From contig CAIIXF020000010.1 of assembly GCA_903813345.2 (NCBI GenBank), forward strand, positions 22,209,181 through 22,273,180: DNA of 64,000 nucleotides, read 5' to 3'. Positions 54,101-64,000 of the stretch are shown here, one piece after another. Every line of letters starts with the position of its first letter. Position 1 is the first letter of the stretch. Below the pieces are notes generated by a model, which was not told the origin of the DNA, did not search any database, and saw only the letters and a program-made list of their open reading frames with translations. Position numbers and translations under genes: made by a program. The DNA comes from Owenia fusiformis (taxonomy: Eukaryota > Annelida > Polychaeta > Sabellida > Oweniidae).

Positions 54101-57100
54101 TGCACCACTATTGTGTTCTGTGGTGTCATATATTTAGATACCATTTATATGACACTGCAGAACACATTATTTATACCATTCATTATGCAAAATTCATTTG
54201 TAAAGCTTAATTCTAGTAATAAACATCAATGATCATGAGAAAAATTACTTTGGTCTGATTCAGTTGAACTCACAATCCATCATATGTAGAGTTATCTTAC
54301 GAAAATTGGAAAAATATTTTTTAGGGAATATCAATTGAAAACATGGTCACTGACCCTCTCTTACTGAGGTATAGATCTATAATTAAAGGAACACAATTAG
54401 TATAATGTAATTATTTCTTAAATCAGCACTGTACATACACAAAGAAAATTGATTTTGTTATTTACATTGAACTAAAATATATTTGGATGATATTATGATA
54501 TTTTAGATAATGAAATTCCTTGGGAAGAAAGATAAGTCTGAGGCCTACAGGAAGCAGTCAAATGAGGTATTTTCACATTTTATGTTACTTTCTCCAGTTA
54601 AGAATGTACTTATAATAATCATAATTATTCACTAGCAATTTAATTTTTGTTTTTTTGTGTTAATTATTTTAAAAATATGCCATTATTTTGAAAATAAAAC
54701 ACAGGTAATCATATTTAGTGGAAATTGATCCTAATCAATATTGGAATATCCATATGATTTTATTCACTATTTATTTCAAAATCTAATGTTGACAAAATAT
54801 AATTTAATGTCATTCAATATTCTATTCCCCAGGGGATATATATGCCAAGTTTTATTGCAATTGAATAAGATGCTGCCTCAGAATTTTCTCAATAATTAAT
54901 GATACCCCTTTATATTGCTCTTGATCACATGTAATTTTAGGAGCCACTGGCAGATGGAGTGATTCGTGTGCAGGCCCCTGGTCTTACTAAATCCAGCACA
55001 CTTATACAATTGGAACGGGACATGACATGTAATGATATCTTAACACGGTTTCGAAGAGTTTCTCAACCTAGTCTTAGTGCACCGTAAGTTGAGTTGATTT
55101 TCCCTCTACGTATTGTATTTTGTTTACAACAGCACTAATGAAGGCTAGCAACAATTCTTAGGTATACAGGGTGTGCTTTAATTGATGGAAATTATGTTGA
55201 GATCATTTGACATGTACATATTGTATGGTATGAAAGTTATTGTATTTTCAGCAGTGATGTCTCAAGCAGAGAAAATTTGGAAATTTTTCATGACACATGC
55301 AGTATACAGATCTTGACCATGACAAGCCAAAAATAATTATACATACATTTTTATCTTAAACTTTTTCACAAATAATCATTTTACCCTTATTTTAATTTTT
55401 GTGGATTGACCTCCAATTAGGGGTGAGACGAGTCGAAAAAATCCGATTCGAGTCGAATCCGATTCGAGTCAGAAAATGACGATTCGAGTTTCGAATCCGT
55501 TTCGAGTCAGATAAAGTGCGAACAACATCGCTTTTGACCGTTCATATTTTTAATGCGTCAATGGTGGAAAGCCGGAAATATAAACAAACACAATTCGTCG
55601 TAAGTTTATTCTGATTTTATTACATATATTCTTTCATTTATGTGTACATACAATATAATAATTTAATACAAGCATATCCAAGTCATTGAAACTTATATAT
55701 TCAACGCAATATCGAGTAAAAACATGCATATTGACAGTATTTTTCAGAATTTTTTTATTTTTTCGAATTTTTTTCTCAACTCGAAAATGATTCGATTCAT
55801 CAACTTCGACTTGATTCGACTCGACTCGAAGCCCCAAACCCGTGAGTCCTCGACTCATCGGGTTGTCGTCTCACCCCTACCTCCAATGATAAAGAAAATT
55901 GAATAAATAAAAAAATGTTCCAATTTTTATTGGCCCACCCTGTATACATGTATACTGTATACATGTAAATATGCCTGTATATTTTATAGTATTGCATAGT
56001 ATATGTCAATGTATGTATGTAACCATGAAGGACTCAGGAAGTACTTCATTGAAGAATTCATGTGTTCTTTTATGTGCACTGAAACATTGTTGTACAAGCA
56101 CAAACCACAACAGTCTATACAATTGGTGGACCAGACCACTCAGTCACATCCTGAATTAATTATAGTCTCTCATCTATTTCTGTTAATAGATGCTGGTTTG
56201 AACTGACAGTAATATAATACTGGTAAAAGGCTGGTTGTTTCATTATAAATGGGTGAAAAAACTCTGTCTTAAAGCTAAAGAAACTGGTCAACATAAATTC
56301 TCATGTTCTGAACTGATCTGTCTCGTTTTCTCATCTCAAAAACTGCACCACTCTCAACTCAGCTGCTGACTCGGAATGTCTGAAAATATATTATTTACCA
56401 TTGAAGTTTCACATGAACAGCAAAAACATGGATTTGAGTTTATTTGTTTTTATTTCAGAAACATAGAGAACAGTCATACCCCCAAGCCCAACTTTAAGCC
56501 AGAATATCATGAGAGCTTACAACTTTATGAAGTGGGTGGAAATATAGGTGAGTTTTAGAAAATTGAATCTTTCAGGAGTCATGTGGTACTATACTCACCT
56601 TACTCTAGTATAAAAGCTATTTTTTATATTATCTAGCCAGGTGGCAAAATTTTGACACATTTAAGGCCATGTGACACCATATATTGACACCATATTATTT
56701 GGCATCATGTAAGCTATGTTAGTCTTGTTTTGGGTAAAATTCGGATCATATGACACCTGAATAAAATTCATGGGACACCTGTATACAGCTCAAAGGACAT
56801 TTGGCTCTTTATAGGCCATGGCATATAACAATAAAGTCATTTAATTTCACCAAATGTGTCATGAGGCACCAAAAAGATAATTTGTCGGTCACACAGTATT
56901 TGAAATTACATGTATCCGTTATCTATCAAACCTTATGTGATGCCAATCTGACACTGGCTTATTTTCCCAACTTTGAAACTGAAATAAAAATTGAATATAT
57001 TATTTATATTTTCAGGAGAGAGATGTCTTGATCTAAACACGAACATGCTGGCCTTGTATCGCATTAACCGCAATGCAGAGTGGATCGTCAAGATACGACA

Positions 57101-57113
57101 GGAAATTGCGTAA
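39114..57113 (+). CDS. ARHGAP18: Rho GTPase-activating protein, ARHGAP18/28/40 type
   Basis: Exons 39114-39228, 45228-45293, 46557-46732, 47075-47231, 47598-47737, 47946-48020, 48625-48787, 49196-49287, 49848-50085, 51424-51506, 51801-52019, 53510-53650, 54507-54566, 54941-55083, 56459-56547, 57016-57113 (about 684 aa). It should stimulate GTP hydrolysis by Rho-family GTPases (family knowledge). The RhoGAP domain spans about residues 300-505: GLFGVPISTL, arginine finger in EGILRIPGSA (about R345), LLKQFLRELPVPLL, NVAMIMAPNLF. Family-specific flanks are SLTRTQAAAVRKRVDTLNA, LSLIELTALFDVHNI, ADGVIRVQAP and the C-terminal ESLQLYEVGGNIGERCLDL. ATG 39114 was chosen for its strong context (ACAATGG); ATG 39102 is in frame but weak. 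Exon 12 has in-frame alternative donors after 53584, 53617 and 53650, and its acceptor is the last of 15 tandem copies. Assignment among ARHGAP18, 28 and 40 is unresolved. First non-coding exon not found. Confidence 0.93.
39359..39749. mobile_element. TA-flanked MITE with long near-perfect arms
   Basis: CAGTCAAAACAGAAATGTT at the left matches the complement of the right end over about 105 bp. TA lies at 39357-39358 and 39750-39751. It starts 131 bp after RhoGAP exon 1. Confidence 0.8.
39811..39990 (+). repeat. Dispersed repeat shared with 14260-14480
   Basis: GATTTCAGTTATTTCAA, TAAATGATCTTC and TTTTGATTTCCCCGTTTCAT match, in order, the reverse complement of 14260-14480. Its identity is unknown. 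Confidence 0.55.
41386..43394. mobile_element. Element C: nested foldback transposon inside element B
   Basis: It starts CACGGGATGTCATCGCCTG and ends with the complement. Nearly perfect inverted arms of about 475 bp span 41386-41868 and 42920-43394. The 5-bp target duplication AGAAA is at 41381-41385 and 43395-43399. Copies of TCAATGTTAGGGAGCA sit near the ends and again at the inner edge of each arm. No transposase is visible. Confidence 0.88.
42404..42914. repeat. Element D: foldback of GGGACTCGATGGGGC-type repeats inside element C
   Basis: Its ends are inverted: AAGCCCGGTATACACCAATG at the left, and the right end reads CCATTGGTGTATACTGGGCTT. Between them are many variants of TGGGACTCGATGGGGCAA in both orientations. 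The long open frames here in several phases (such as runs of MGLDGARW) only reflect the repeat's composition. Confidence 0.75.
48899..49120. repeat. TACTTAATTTGG-family MITE in a RhoGAP intron
   Basis: It begins GTACTTCTACTTAATTTGCC and contains several TACTTAATTTGG and complementary CCAAATTAA words. The right edge is diffuse. Confidence 0.55.
50330..51404. mobile_element. Tc1/mariner-type transposon, internally deleted
   Basis: TA target duplications at 50328-50329 and 51405-51406 flank imperfect inverted repeats beginning CAGGGTGGGCCAAAAAA, about 130 bp long. It carries a transposase fragment on the minus strand and sits in the RhoGAP intron between 50085 and 51424. Confidence 0.88.
50486..50887 (-). 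pseudogene. Tc1/mariner transposase, C-terminal fragment
   Basis: An open frame of 133 codons covers only the C-terminal part of a DDE transposase. IFQQDGAPSHTS holds the second catalytic aspartate, and LWPPNSPDLNVMDYFVWG covers the region of the third acidic residue. The N-terminal DNA-binding domain and the part with the first catalytic aspartate are missing, and the element has non-coding DNA where they would be, so it cannot encode an active enzyme. A full family member is about 340 aa. Confidence 0.85.
52372..53560 (+). repeat. 77-bp minisatellite carrying the RhoGAP exon 12 splice acceptor
   Basis: Fifteen copies of TTTTAG (TTTAAG in one, CTTAG in another) followed by GTGCCAT(C/A)ATTTATGTTAAG recur at an exact 77-bp period. 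The exon-like starts are 52432, 52509, 52586, 52663, 52740, 52817, 52894, 52971, 53048, 53125, 53202, 53279, 53356, 53433 and 53510. The final copy continues into the real exon 12 (VPSFMLSQVRHQYMSEQAKA). Most earlier copies read the same peptide and then hit an in-frame TAA where the functional copy has GCAAAGGCTAAC. Each unit holds about 60 bp of exon and 17 bp of intron end. Confidence 0.95.
55167..55942. mobile_element. Degenerate Tc1/mariner-like element (TA-flanked)
   Basis: CAGGGTGTGCTTTAATTG at the left and the complement of CAGGGTGGGCCAATAAAAA at the right are flanked by TA (55165-55166 and 55943-55944). The ends resemble those of the element at 50330. It is split by a hAT element and lies in a RhoGAP intron. 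Confidence 0.65.
55418..55879. mobile_element. Non-autonomous hAT element
   Basis: The ends are TAGGGGTGAGACGA and CGTCTCACCCCTA. A perfect 8-bp target duplication CCTCCAAT lies at 55410-55417 and 55880-55887, typical of hAT transposons. Just inside, GATTCGAGTCGAA-type repeats occur at both ends. It has no transposase. Confidence 0.88.
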
Positions 57114-58210
57114 ACATTCCAGACAGAGAGTTCATATATTTTACACATGGTGTTGTTTGTTCAATACGTACACACAGCTCTTTGGTTCAGTTGCACATGT
57201 CTTGATGTGTCAGGTCCAAATCTGTATAAAGTCAGTCACAGAGATTAGTATGTGTTCATGTATTTAAGCATTAGTGGATTGGCTCTATTGATTTAGTAAG
57301 AGGAAAATGTGAAAATGTCAAATACTGTACTGGATAATAGTATCTTTTAAGCAAGATGAATTCCTCTTTCAGACCAATTAAAAAGCAATTAAAACCCTAT
57401 ATTATTAGTACCCTGTACTCTGCAAGGAAAATCAGGAATCTTGGTCTATAACATTTTGTGAAATACCCCTGAGCATCTTATACTGATTTAGTATAAATTA
57501 TATGTATCCTTTTTGTGCATATAGACTGATAACCTATTTTCTAAATTTTAAAGGTTCTGCCCTAACAAGACTTTTTCAACTTTTCCTCCTAAATCATATT
57601 ATTTTATATTGTATAATGTATATTACTCTAGAGATTTCTTACATGTTATCTAATATGTATACATGTACTGTATGTAGCAGGTTACCTGCATCTGGAACAT
57701 ATAATGCACCATTTAATGATACCAGCTGTATACCCAACAGATTTTGGGTAGACGTTGATCAAAATATTTGTTTATCAAATCCCCACCCTAGGTTAATGAA
57801 ATAATAGAGTGTCTTTGAAAGCTGCAAAAGGCAGGTAAAAAACAGGGAGCGTCATGTTTCTCTGTTGGTCAAAATGGGATTATGCAGACCTGAGTTGATA
57901 TTCCTATCATGGTGAAATAATTGGCACGTTGTTAACACTAGCTGCCTCTATGAGGCTGGTGATTTTAGCACACCCTGATGAAGTAGAAATCTTTGAAAAA
58001 GTAAGCTGCGTTGGCCAAGTTTTCATTGCCTTCTGGTTTCTTATATCAAGATTCAAGGGCTCATATTATATTTTGTATATTATACCTACCATGACACCAT
58101 ACAAAGTATTGCAGAATATTATATAAATGGTATACAGTTTGAATGTCTCAAATTGAGATAAGATCTGGCCCATGCACAATGCCTACAAATAATCTATATA
58201 TAAATACCTA

Positions 58211-58469
58211 GTACTCCTACTTATTTTGGTTTAATTTAGCAATGTGAAAAACTTGCCATATTTTATTGTTGATATAAATTAAAATGCCAAAATTCCAACG
58301 ATTGTTTTTAGTTCTTATGTAGTGAAACAGTTGTTGAGGTGAAAATGCAAATTGATATTGTCAATATTATCAAAGATTTGATATTTGAACTCTGTCAAAT
58401 TAAATCTTTGTCAATGCTTTAAAATTGCAAAAATGCCAAATGAAATAGTGCCAAATTAAGTAGAAGTAC
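58211..58469. mobile_element. TA-flanked MITE, TACTTAATTTGG family
   Basis: GTACTCCTACTTATTTTGG at the left and CCAAATTAAGTAGAAGTAC at the right are inverted and flanked by TA. Related end sequences occur near 48899-49120 and 9700-10030. Confidence 0.7.
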
Positions 58470-61400
58470 TAAGTATGGCTAAATTGGAAATCATTATCGT
58501 TATGATGTTATGAAATATTATTATATTTTGCTTACTACACAGGAAGTAGTTTTAGATCATTACAGAAGATATTGCATTTTGTGAATACTTTAAATGTTAG
58601 TTTTTGCTCTTAATGATGTTCACATAGTTAGGTTTACTGAAATGTACAAAACAAAACACAATTGTTTTATAACTTAAATGGTGCAATTGTTATTCAGTCA
58701 TCTGGGTAAAATTACATGTTTTATGTGTCGTCATTAAATTATTGTACATATGTAAATGTTGATAGGAAAATTTATATTTGTATTTTTTGGTCGAGGTATT
58801 TAATTATAACAGAATAGATACAGGTATCTATAGATAGATACAGGAATAGAAATAGGTAGTCTTATTTAAAGTAGCATACCATTTAGATAATAATCATATG
58901 ATAGAGACAGTGTGGGGGTGACAAGAAATGGGATATTTTAATCCTCTCTCCTGTCCCTTTATTTTCTTGTATAAGTAGTAGCACGAGAAAATTTCGGGTT
59001 AGTGTCAATTTTACTTGTGAACCCAATGGTGTCTGATTACCTTTTGTGGTTCAGAATGGTTTCTACTTCATATGAGAATCCATTTTCTGAGAACATACAT
59101 GAACAGTGACCACTGACCACATACAAAGCTCTCTCTCTCTCTACCATCTGATAGATGGGGTGTATTGAGAGAAGGTACAGTAAAACCTGTGACCTGTGTA
59201 TGTATAGTGAATATGCTGAGAAAAAGAGGATTGTAGGTGCTCTCTACATGTATAATTATTCATTATTAGACTTTTGATATTTCTAGGCTATAAATGGGGA
59301 TAACTTTTAATGTTCATGTTTTGATTAATTTTTAGCTCAATAAATTCATAACTGAATACAAAAGAACATTATTTTCCAATTGTTGGAAATAAGAAGTAGA
59401 TTATAAGTTAGGTCATAGCAGGAAGAGGTAATAATAAATCAGTCAGTCTTATAGTTTAAGCTGATAATGCTTATAATCAAAGAACTAGAGAACTAGAACA
59501 AGAAGCAATGTTTTACACCTGATTAAACAGGATATTAATTAATAAAGTTAATTACAGATTAGCAGGTAAATGTTAAACATTAAAGTGTGTTTAGTCTAGG
59601 GAGGTATTCACATGAGAAAGGTGTTCATTTACACAGACCCCCTCACTGGTGGGAGTAGTTAGGGCTTGTACTGTATCAGATCACGCTGTTTTATCTTGTT
59701 AAAGTACTTCACAATACACACTATCACTTACAGTATTGTTTGCTATCCATTTACCTTTGCTCTTCATTAAACAATTTATATGGTCATTCTGGTACCACAA
59801 AGGAATAATGCAATTGCTCTTATTATGATTCTTTGGTGTTCAATTAATTTGAGTGGAATATTTTGGTGATATGGAGCCATTTTAAATTGAGGAAGTAACA
59901 AACCTTTTAATATGATAAAAATAGCTTATCTTCTTCTTTATACTAGAGAAACTTGCATGAGGGAACATTGACATTTGTTTCTTATTACAGTAGTGCTTCA
60001 TTATCAAAATACGATCAAAATAAGTGGAATCTAAAACTATAATTTTTGAGAGAGGAATATGGTTGATTTTTCCCTGATTATATGGTGTATTAACTTCTTG
60101 TATGTATGTGATCTAATTGTGTTATTGCTATTTCATTGATGAATAATATCATGATAACTCATAGGATATGCCTTAAACTTCAAATGTTTCTCATTATTAC
60201 TCGATCATTCAAATGAAATGAATTTGGCGGAATATAGAAAATGTCCCCCCCCCTGAATTACCAGCAACTCTCATGTTTTGTATGGTAGATATACTTGCTA
60301 TGTTACTTGCAGGCTAATGTATTCAGATATTAAGCTTATTAATTAGAAACTACCATATGATGTATCCAAGCTGTCTCCACATGATAAGAGAATTACTTAG
60401 AAGTGCTCAACTGAAGCACTCTATTCTGGTATTTATTGGAGTAAGGGGCGGACCCTAAGATCTTGTAGGCTTAATATTTTTACCTCGATCATCAGATGCT
60501 TTGAAAAAATGCTTTATGGATAGGTGAGTGTAGAAACCACACATCTTGTGCCTTATAGTGAACATTCCATTGACTTGATAATTATTATAATTGGCATTCC
60601 ATGGCTAGCTCCAATAAGATCATGTATTTTTAATGAGGCATAGCATTCCTTTGTTGATGGCAATGCTTGTATCCACTTGCTCATGTACTGGTATAAATTA
60701 TAGAGTACGCATTGTATTGGACTAAAGCTAGGCTTTTGTGCATTGATCAAAAATTAATTATCTTGTGATGGCAAATTATTGTTGATCTGAATCACATATT
60801 CCAACAAAACGTTGAAACATAAAAAAGTAGTCAAATATTGAAATCTTATTTTGATTAAGGTATTTTGTACACATTTGGATATTAATCAATCCAGGAATTG
60901 CTGAATAAGACAATGTTGCAATTGGTTTAATTTTTGTGGATACTTTAGATTTGTTATCAATCGCACCATCATGGTGCTTTTTGACTGTCAGTGAATATAT
61001 ACATGGTCACTGGATATATACTGTACATGGTCACTGGTCAGTATATGCCAGTATGCCTCCCACCTGGCATCTATGAGTATTACAACTGGTTTGTTCCCAC
61101 TGTCTTGCCATGTTCATTATTGCCTCCTTGGCCGTGACTGTGTCCATGTTATGTCATTGTCTTCCTAATGGCTCTAACTTCCCATAAATCCTGGACAACT
61201 ACTGACCATGATAAGTGTGGACTATATTTTCATCTACTCATTTACCAAATAAGTAAATAAATTATAAATAAATACAAGAGGTTGGTCATATTATAAATAA
61301 TATATTATAATCAGACCAGGTTGTATTATAACCTGTAAGTGTGTTCAACAGATGTCAACAGGGTGGTTCCTAACAAGTGCTATTGCTTGAAATTCCAAAT

Positions 61401-61973
61401 ATTTTTTAGGGGAGAAACTGATTACCCAAAATCTTATTAACTGTCATTATAATAGTAACTTTACTATCCCTTCCCCAAAATATTACTAGAGAAAAATGCA
61501 TTTGATATCAAAATAAATATATATTAGTCAATCCAGTTATTTTTCTCATTGAGATATATATACATGTACTTGTAATGGCATTCTTTCCCATTGGAATGTC
61601 TAATTTGTTAATTATATCACAGACAGAATGATTTCATTTACGTTCATACATAAAAACTAATAATTATACATTCCTGTATTTTTATATGATATTACAAAGA
61701 ATCGATGTATAATTTCTGATTTAAAATATATAAATCACTTATGGTATATATTTCTGGATTTTTTACAAGATACATATATACAATCTAACAATACATATGC
61801 CAGATAGATATACAGTCTATTACACAATCCAATAAACACATGTATTACAACTGAATGGTGATAAGTCATTTCTTGACTCTTATCTCTATATTAGACTGTA
61901 TACCTGTATGACGAGCATAAAGTTCTGCACATTTGAAAAAACCAAGGATCTATAGCCTCATAGGCAATGAAGA

Positions 61974-62016
61974 TTCAAATAGCAGATTCAAATAGCAGAT
62001 TCAAATAGCAGATTGG
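61974..62016. repeat. 15-bp direct repeat
   Basis: ATTCAAATAGCAG is repeated about three times in tandem. Confidence 0.85.
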
Positions 62017-62173
62017 ATGTTTCATTAATAAAGGCCATCATTTTTAGATTTAGTGAAAACTATCTAATAAGGTTTATATTAAAAATTGCATTGACTGGCT
62101 CATAGTACACCGACATATGCTCTCACTAGAATTATATTTGATCTAATATTACAAAGAAATGAAAAAGTGTATA

Positions 62174-62245
62174 CAGGGTGGGCCAAAAAAGTGATTGCAA
62201 AAGCTCACACAATACCCATCTTCAAATAGTTTTTGACCCACCCTG
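62174..62245. mobile_element. 72-bp Tc1-like mini-MITE
   Basis: CAGGGTGGGCCAAAAAAGTG and TTTTTGACCCACCCTG are inverted and flanked by TA (62172-62173, 62246-62247). The end matches the Tc1/mariner element at 50330, so this is probably an almost complete internal deletion of that family. Confidence 0.75.
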
Positions 62246-62374
62246 TATTTAACTTCATATAGAAATACAAGAAAGCCAGGCCATTATTCATTCAAATGTG
62301 GCACTTCAAGGGGATGAAGTGAGCATGACCTGACTTCTAGAATTAAGCACACTTTTGAAGATATTCATGTACAA

Positions 62375-62475
62375 TAAAACCTATCTAAGTGGAACACCTT
62401 TGGCACCTCTAAAAAGTGTTCCTCTAACAGAAGTGTTCCACTTCTAGAGGTGTTCCAGTTCCAGAGGTTCCACTG
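62375..62475. repeat. pogo-like end fragment
   Basis: AATAAAACCTATCTAAGTGG followed by repeated GTGTTCCACTTCTAGAGG words resembles the ends of the pogo-like element at 16795. A bare ACAGTAAAACCTGTGACC also occurs near 59176. Confidence 0.45.
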
Positions 62476-62597
62476 GAAATGGATAATATCTGTATCTAAT
62501 ATGTAGGTCTCTAATTATGGTACACACAGGAGTGTTCAGTTCAAACATTATTTCACCAATTCTTTTCTGAACATGCTTTAGTTCATACAATAACATA

Positions 62598-62672
62598 CAG
62601 GGTGTCCATATAGTCCCTTATCACCCACCAGACTTTGTGTTGTAATTGTACAGAGACTTTATGGACACCCTG
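62598..62672. mobile_element. 75-bp TA-flanked mini-MITE
   Basis: CAGGGTGTCCATATAGTC pairs with GACTTTATGGACACCCTG, flanked by TA (62596-62597, 62673-62674). The CAGGGTG end is shared with 50330 and 62174, but the next bases differ, suggesting a sister family. Confidence 0.72.
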
Positions 62673-64000
62673 TATATTAATTTTGCTTATAAAATATTTT
62701 AACCATTCCATTTCCATTCATCTTTCTGTCATGTCATCTTGACTATATTTTATTATGTTACATGTAACAATTATCCCATTACAAGGGTCTCATAAGAAGG
62801 AACTAAGAGATCAATTTGCCTGTTCTTCAACCAAAATACCTCTGGAAGGATTTGATCAACACTTCCAATGGCACATTAAGTCTCTTGTTACTATTTTTGA
62901 GTTTTGCCACTTTATAAAAGAATGAAATTCTTGTATTATGTTGAAATATGAAAGGATTTGGATCAGAAATATTTGTGTGCAATCCCATTTCTGTCGGACT
63001 TCATTGAGATGAGATCACACATTCGATGGGATAGAGATGAGAAAGTTTGAATAAACTGTCATAAGCAATTTTCATGCCTATAATTTGTCCAACAGTTCTT
63101 TCCTTTTAGATAATCATCTAATATCTTAAACTCTATCCATTCTATTTCCTTTAACGACAATGAGAACTATACATGTTTTCAAACCTAGACTCCCATATTA
63201 TTATATTGTACTGCATTTTATGTAATTGTTGATTAGATATACAATCACCATAATCAATCAATCAACTATTTAAAATATTGTATTTTAATAGAGTATAATC
63301 TGTTAATTGTATATTGTTAATTGTGCCTTATAGGGAGTATTACATCACACTATTTTATTGATGTTCGCATAATATGTGTATGAAGATGCAATATATTAAT
63401 TAAATATGGTACTAATTTGTTATGTTATTACTTTTTGTATCCAACTATATGTAGAGAGGTTCATGTTACTAAGGACATAATTTTGGAAATTATATTTTGG
63501 GATCTAACCTTTTTTCTTAGACCATAATACCTCCCAGTTTTTTATGTCCTACCAAAGCCAGAATATTTTATTGCGATTACTTGAATTAAAATCACTTCAT
63601 ACTTTTTATCTTACTAGTGAAAAATATTAAAATTTGGGCAGAAATAGCCAAAGCTTATAATTTTGCCCTCACCAACAAATTTTTTACCATTAACAATCCA
63701 TAGTACATGTAGTAAAGTAATGTGCATGAAGAGAATACAAAAAAAACAATAACATTAAAAGCTTTTTGAATAATTTAAAAATGTCTATCAACATTATCAA
63801 GCTATCAAGAGAGGTCAACAGTCACTTGGCCCTTAAGGAAGATCATTTTGTAGATAGAGCTACACCGTACTAAAAATAAATATAGTTTTCAAAGCCAATC
63901 AAATCAACAGTTATACATAGTAAAATCCATATATCGAAACCTTTCTAAACACTTTTCAGTTCTTTTTTATTTTCCTATTGACTCTCATGTTGAAAGTTGA

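Larger units (their letters stand above)
57114..64000. other. Gene-free AT-rich flank
   Basis: Apart from the RhoGAP 3' UTR (AATAAA candidate at 59339), four small transposon copies and the 15-bp repeat, I see nothing. Short open frames show no family motif. Confidence 0.6.

Overview
This is nuclear DNA of an invertebrate animal. It is AT-rich, with small exons, GT-AG introns and very many small DNA transposons and inverted-repeat (foldback) elements. Frequent ACATGTA words and this repeat style are common in marine lophotrochozoans and non-vertebrate deuterostomes; the sequence alone does not let me choose between them. Five multi-exon genes were reconstructed by hand from splice sites, reading phase and family motifs. 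In every case the exon lengths and phases join without a frame break.

Layout, left to right. (1) 1197-11129, minus: a STRA6-like retinol-transporter-type membrane protein, 17 coding exons, 769 aa. (2) 12507-21661, plus: HSPA13/STCH, a microsomal Hsp70-type ATPase, 7 coding exons, 436 aa, divergent from STRA6. (3) 24797-30714, plus: ribosomal protein eS17 (RPS17), 5 coding exons, 132 aa, with a 5'-TOP start and an ATG-only first coding exon. (4) 32877-34727, minus: a secreted ependymin-related protein, 3 coding exons, 211 aa. (5) 39114-57113, plus: a RhoGAP of the ARHGAP18/28/40 type, 16 coding exons, about 684 aa. From 57114 to the end I see no gene, only small transposon remnants. The genes have unrelated jobs (vitamin A transport, ER chaperoning, translation, secretion, Rho signalling) and nothing suggests a functional cluster.

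The repeats are the most unusual part. Two different genes carry a minisatellite whose unit contains the 3' splice site and the start of the next exon. HSPA13 has five 49-bp-spaced acceptors ending at the real exon 2, and the RhoGAP gene has fifteen acceptors at an exact 77-bp period ending at the real exon 12. Two related long-inverted-repeat transposons with CAC...GTG ends and 5-bp target duplications sit in an RPS17 intron (26766-29126) and a RhoGAP intron (40668-45138). The second is interrupted by another CAC...GTG, 5-bp-duplication element (41386-43394), which itself contains a fourth foldback made of GGGACTCGATGGGGC-type repeats (42404-42914). Tc1/mariner, pogo/Tigger and hAT elements, several with clear target duplications, and a tRNA-derived SINE-like head fill other introns and intergenic stretches.
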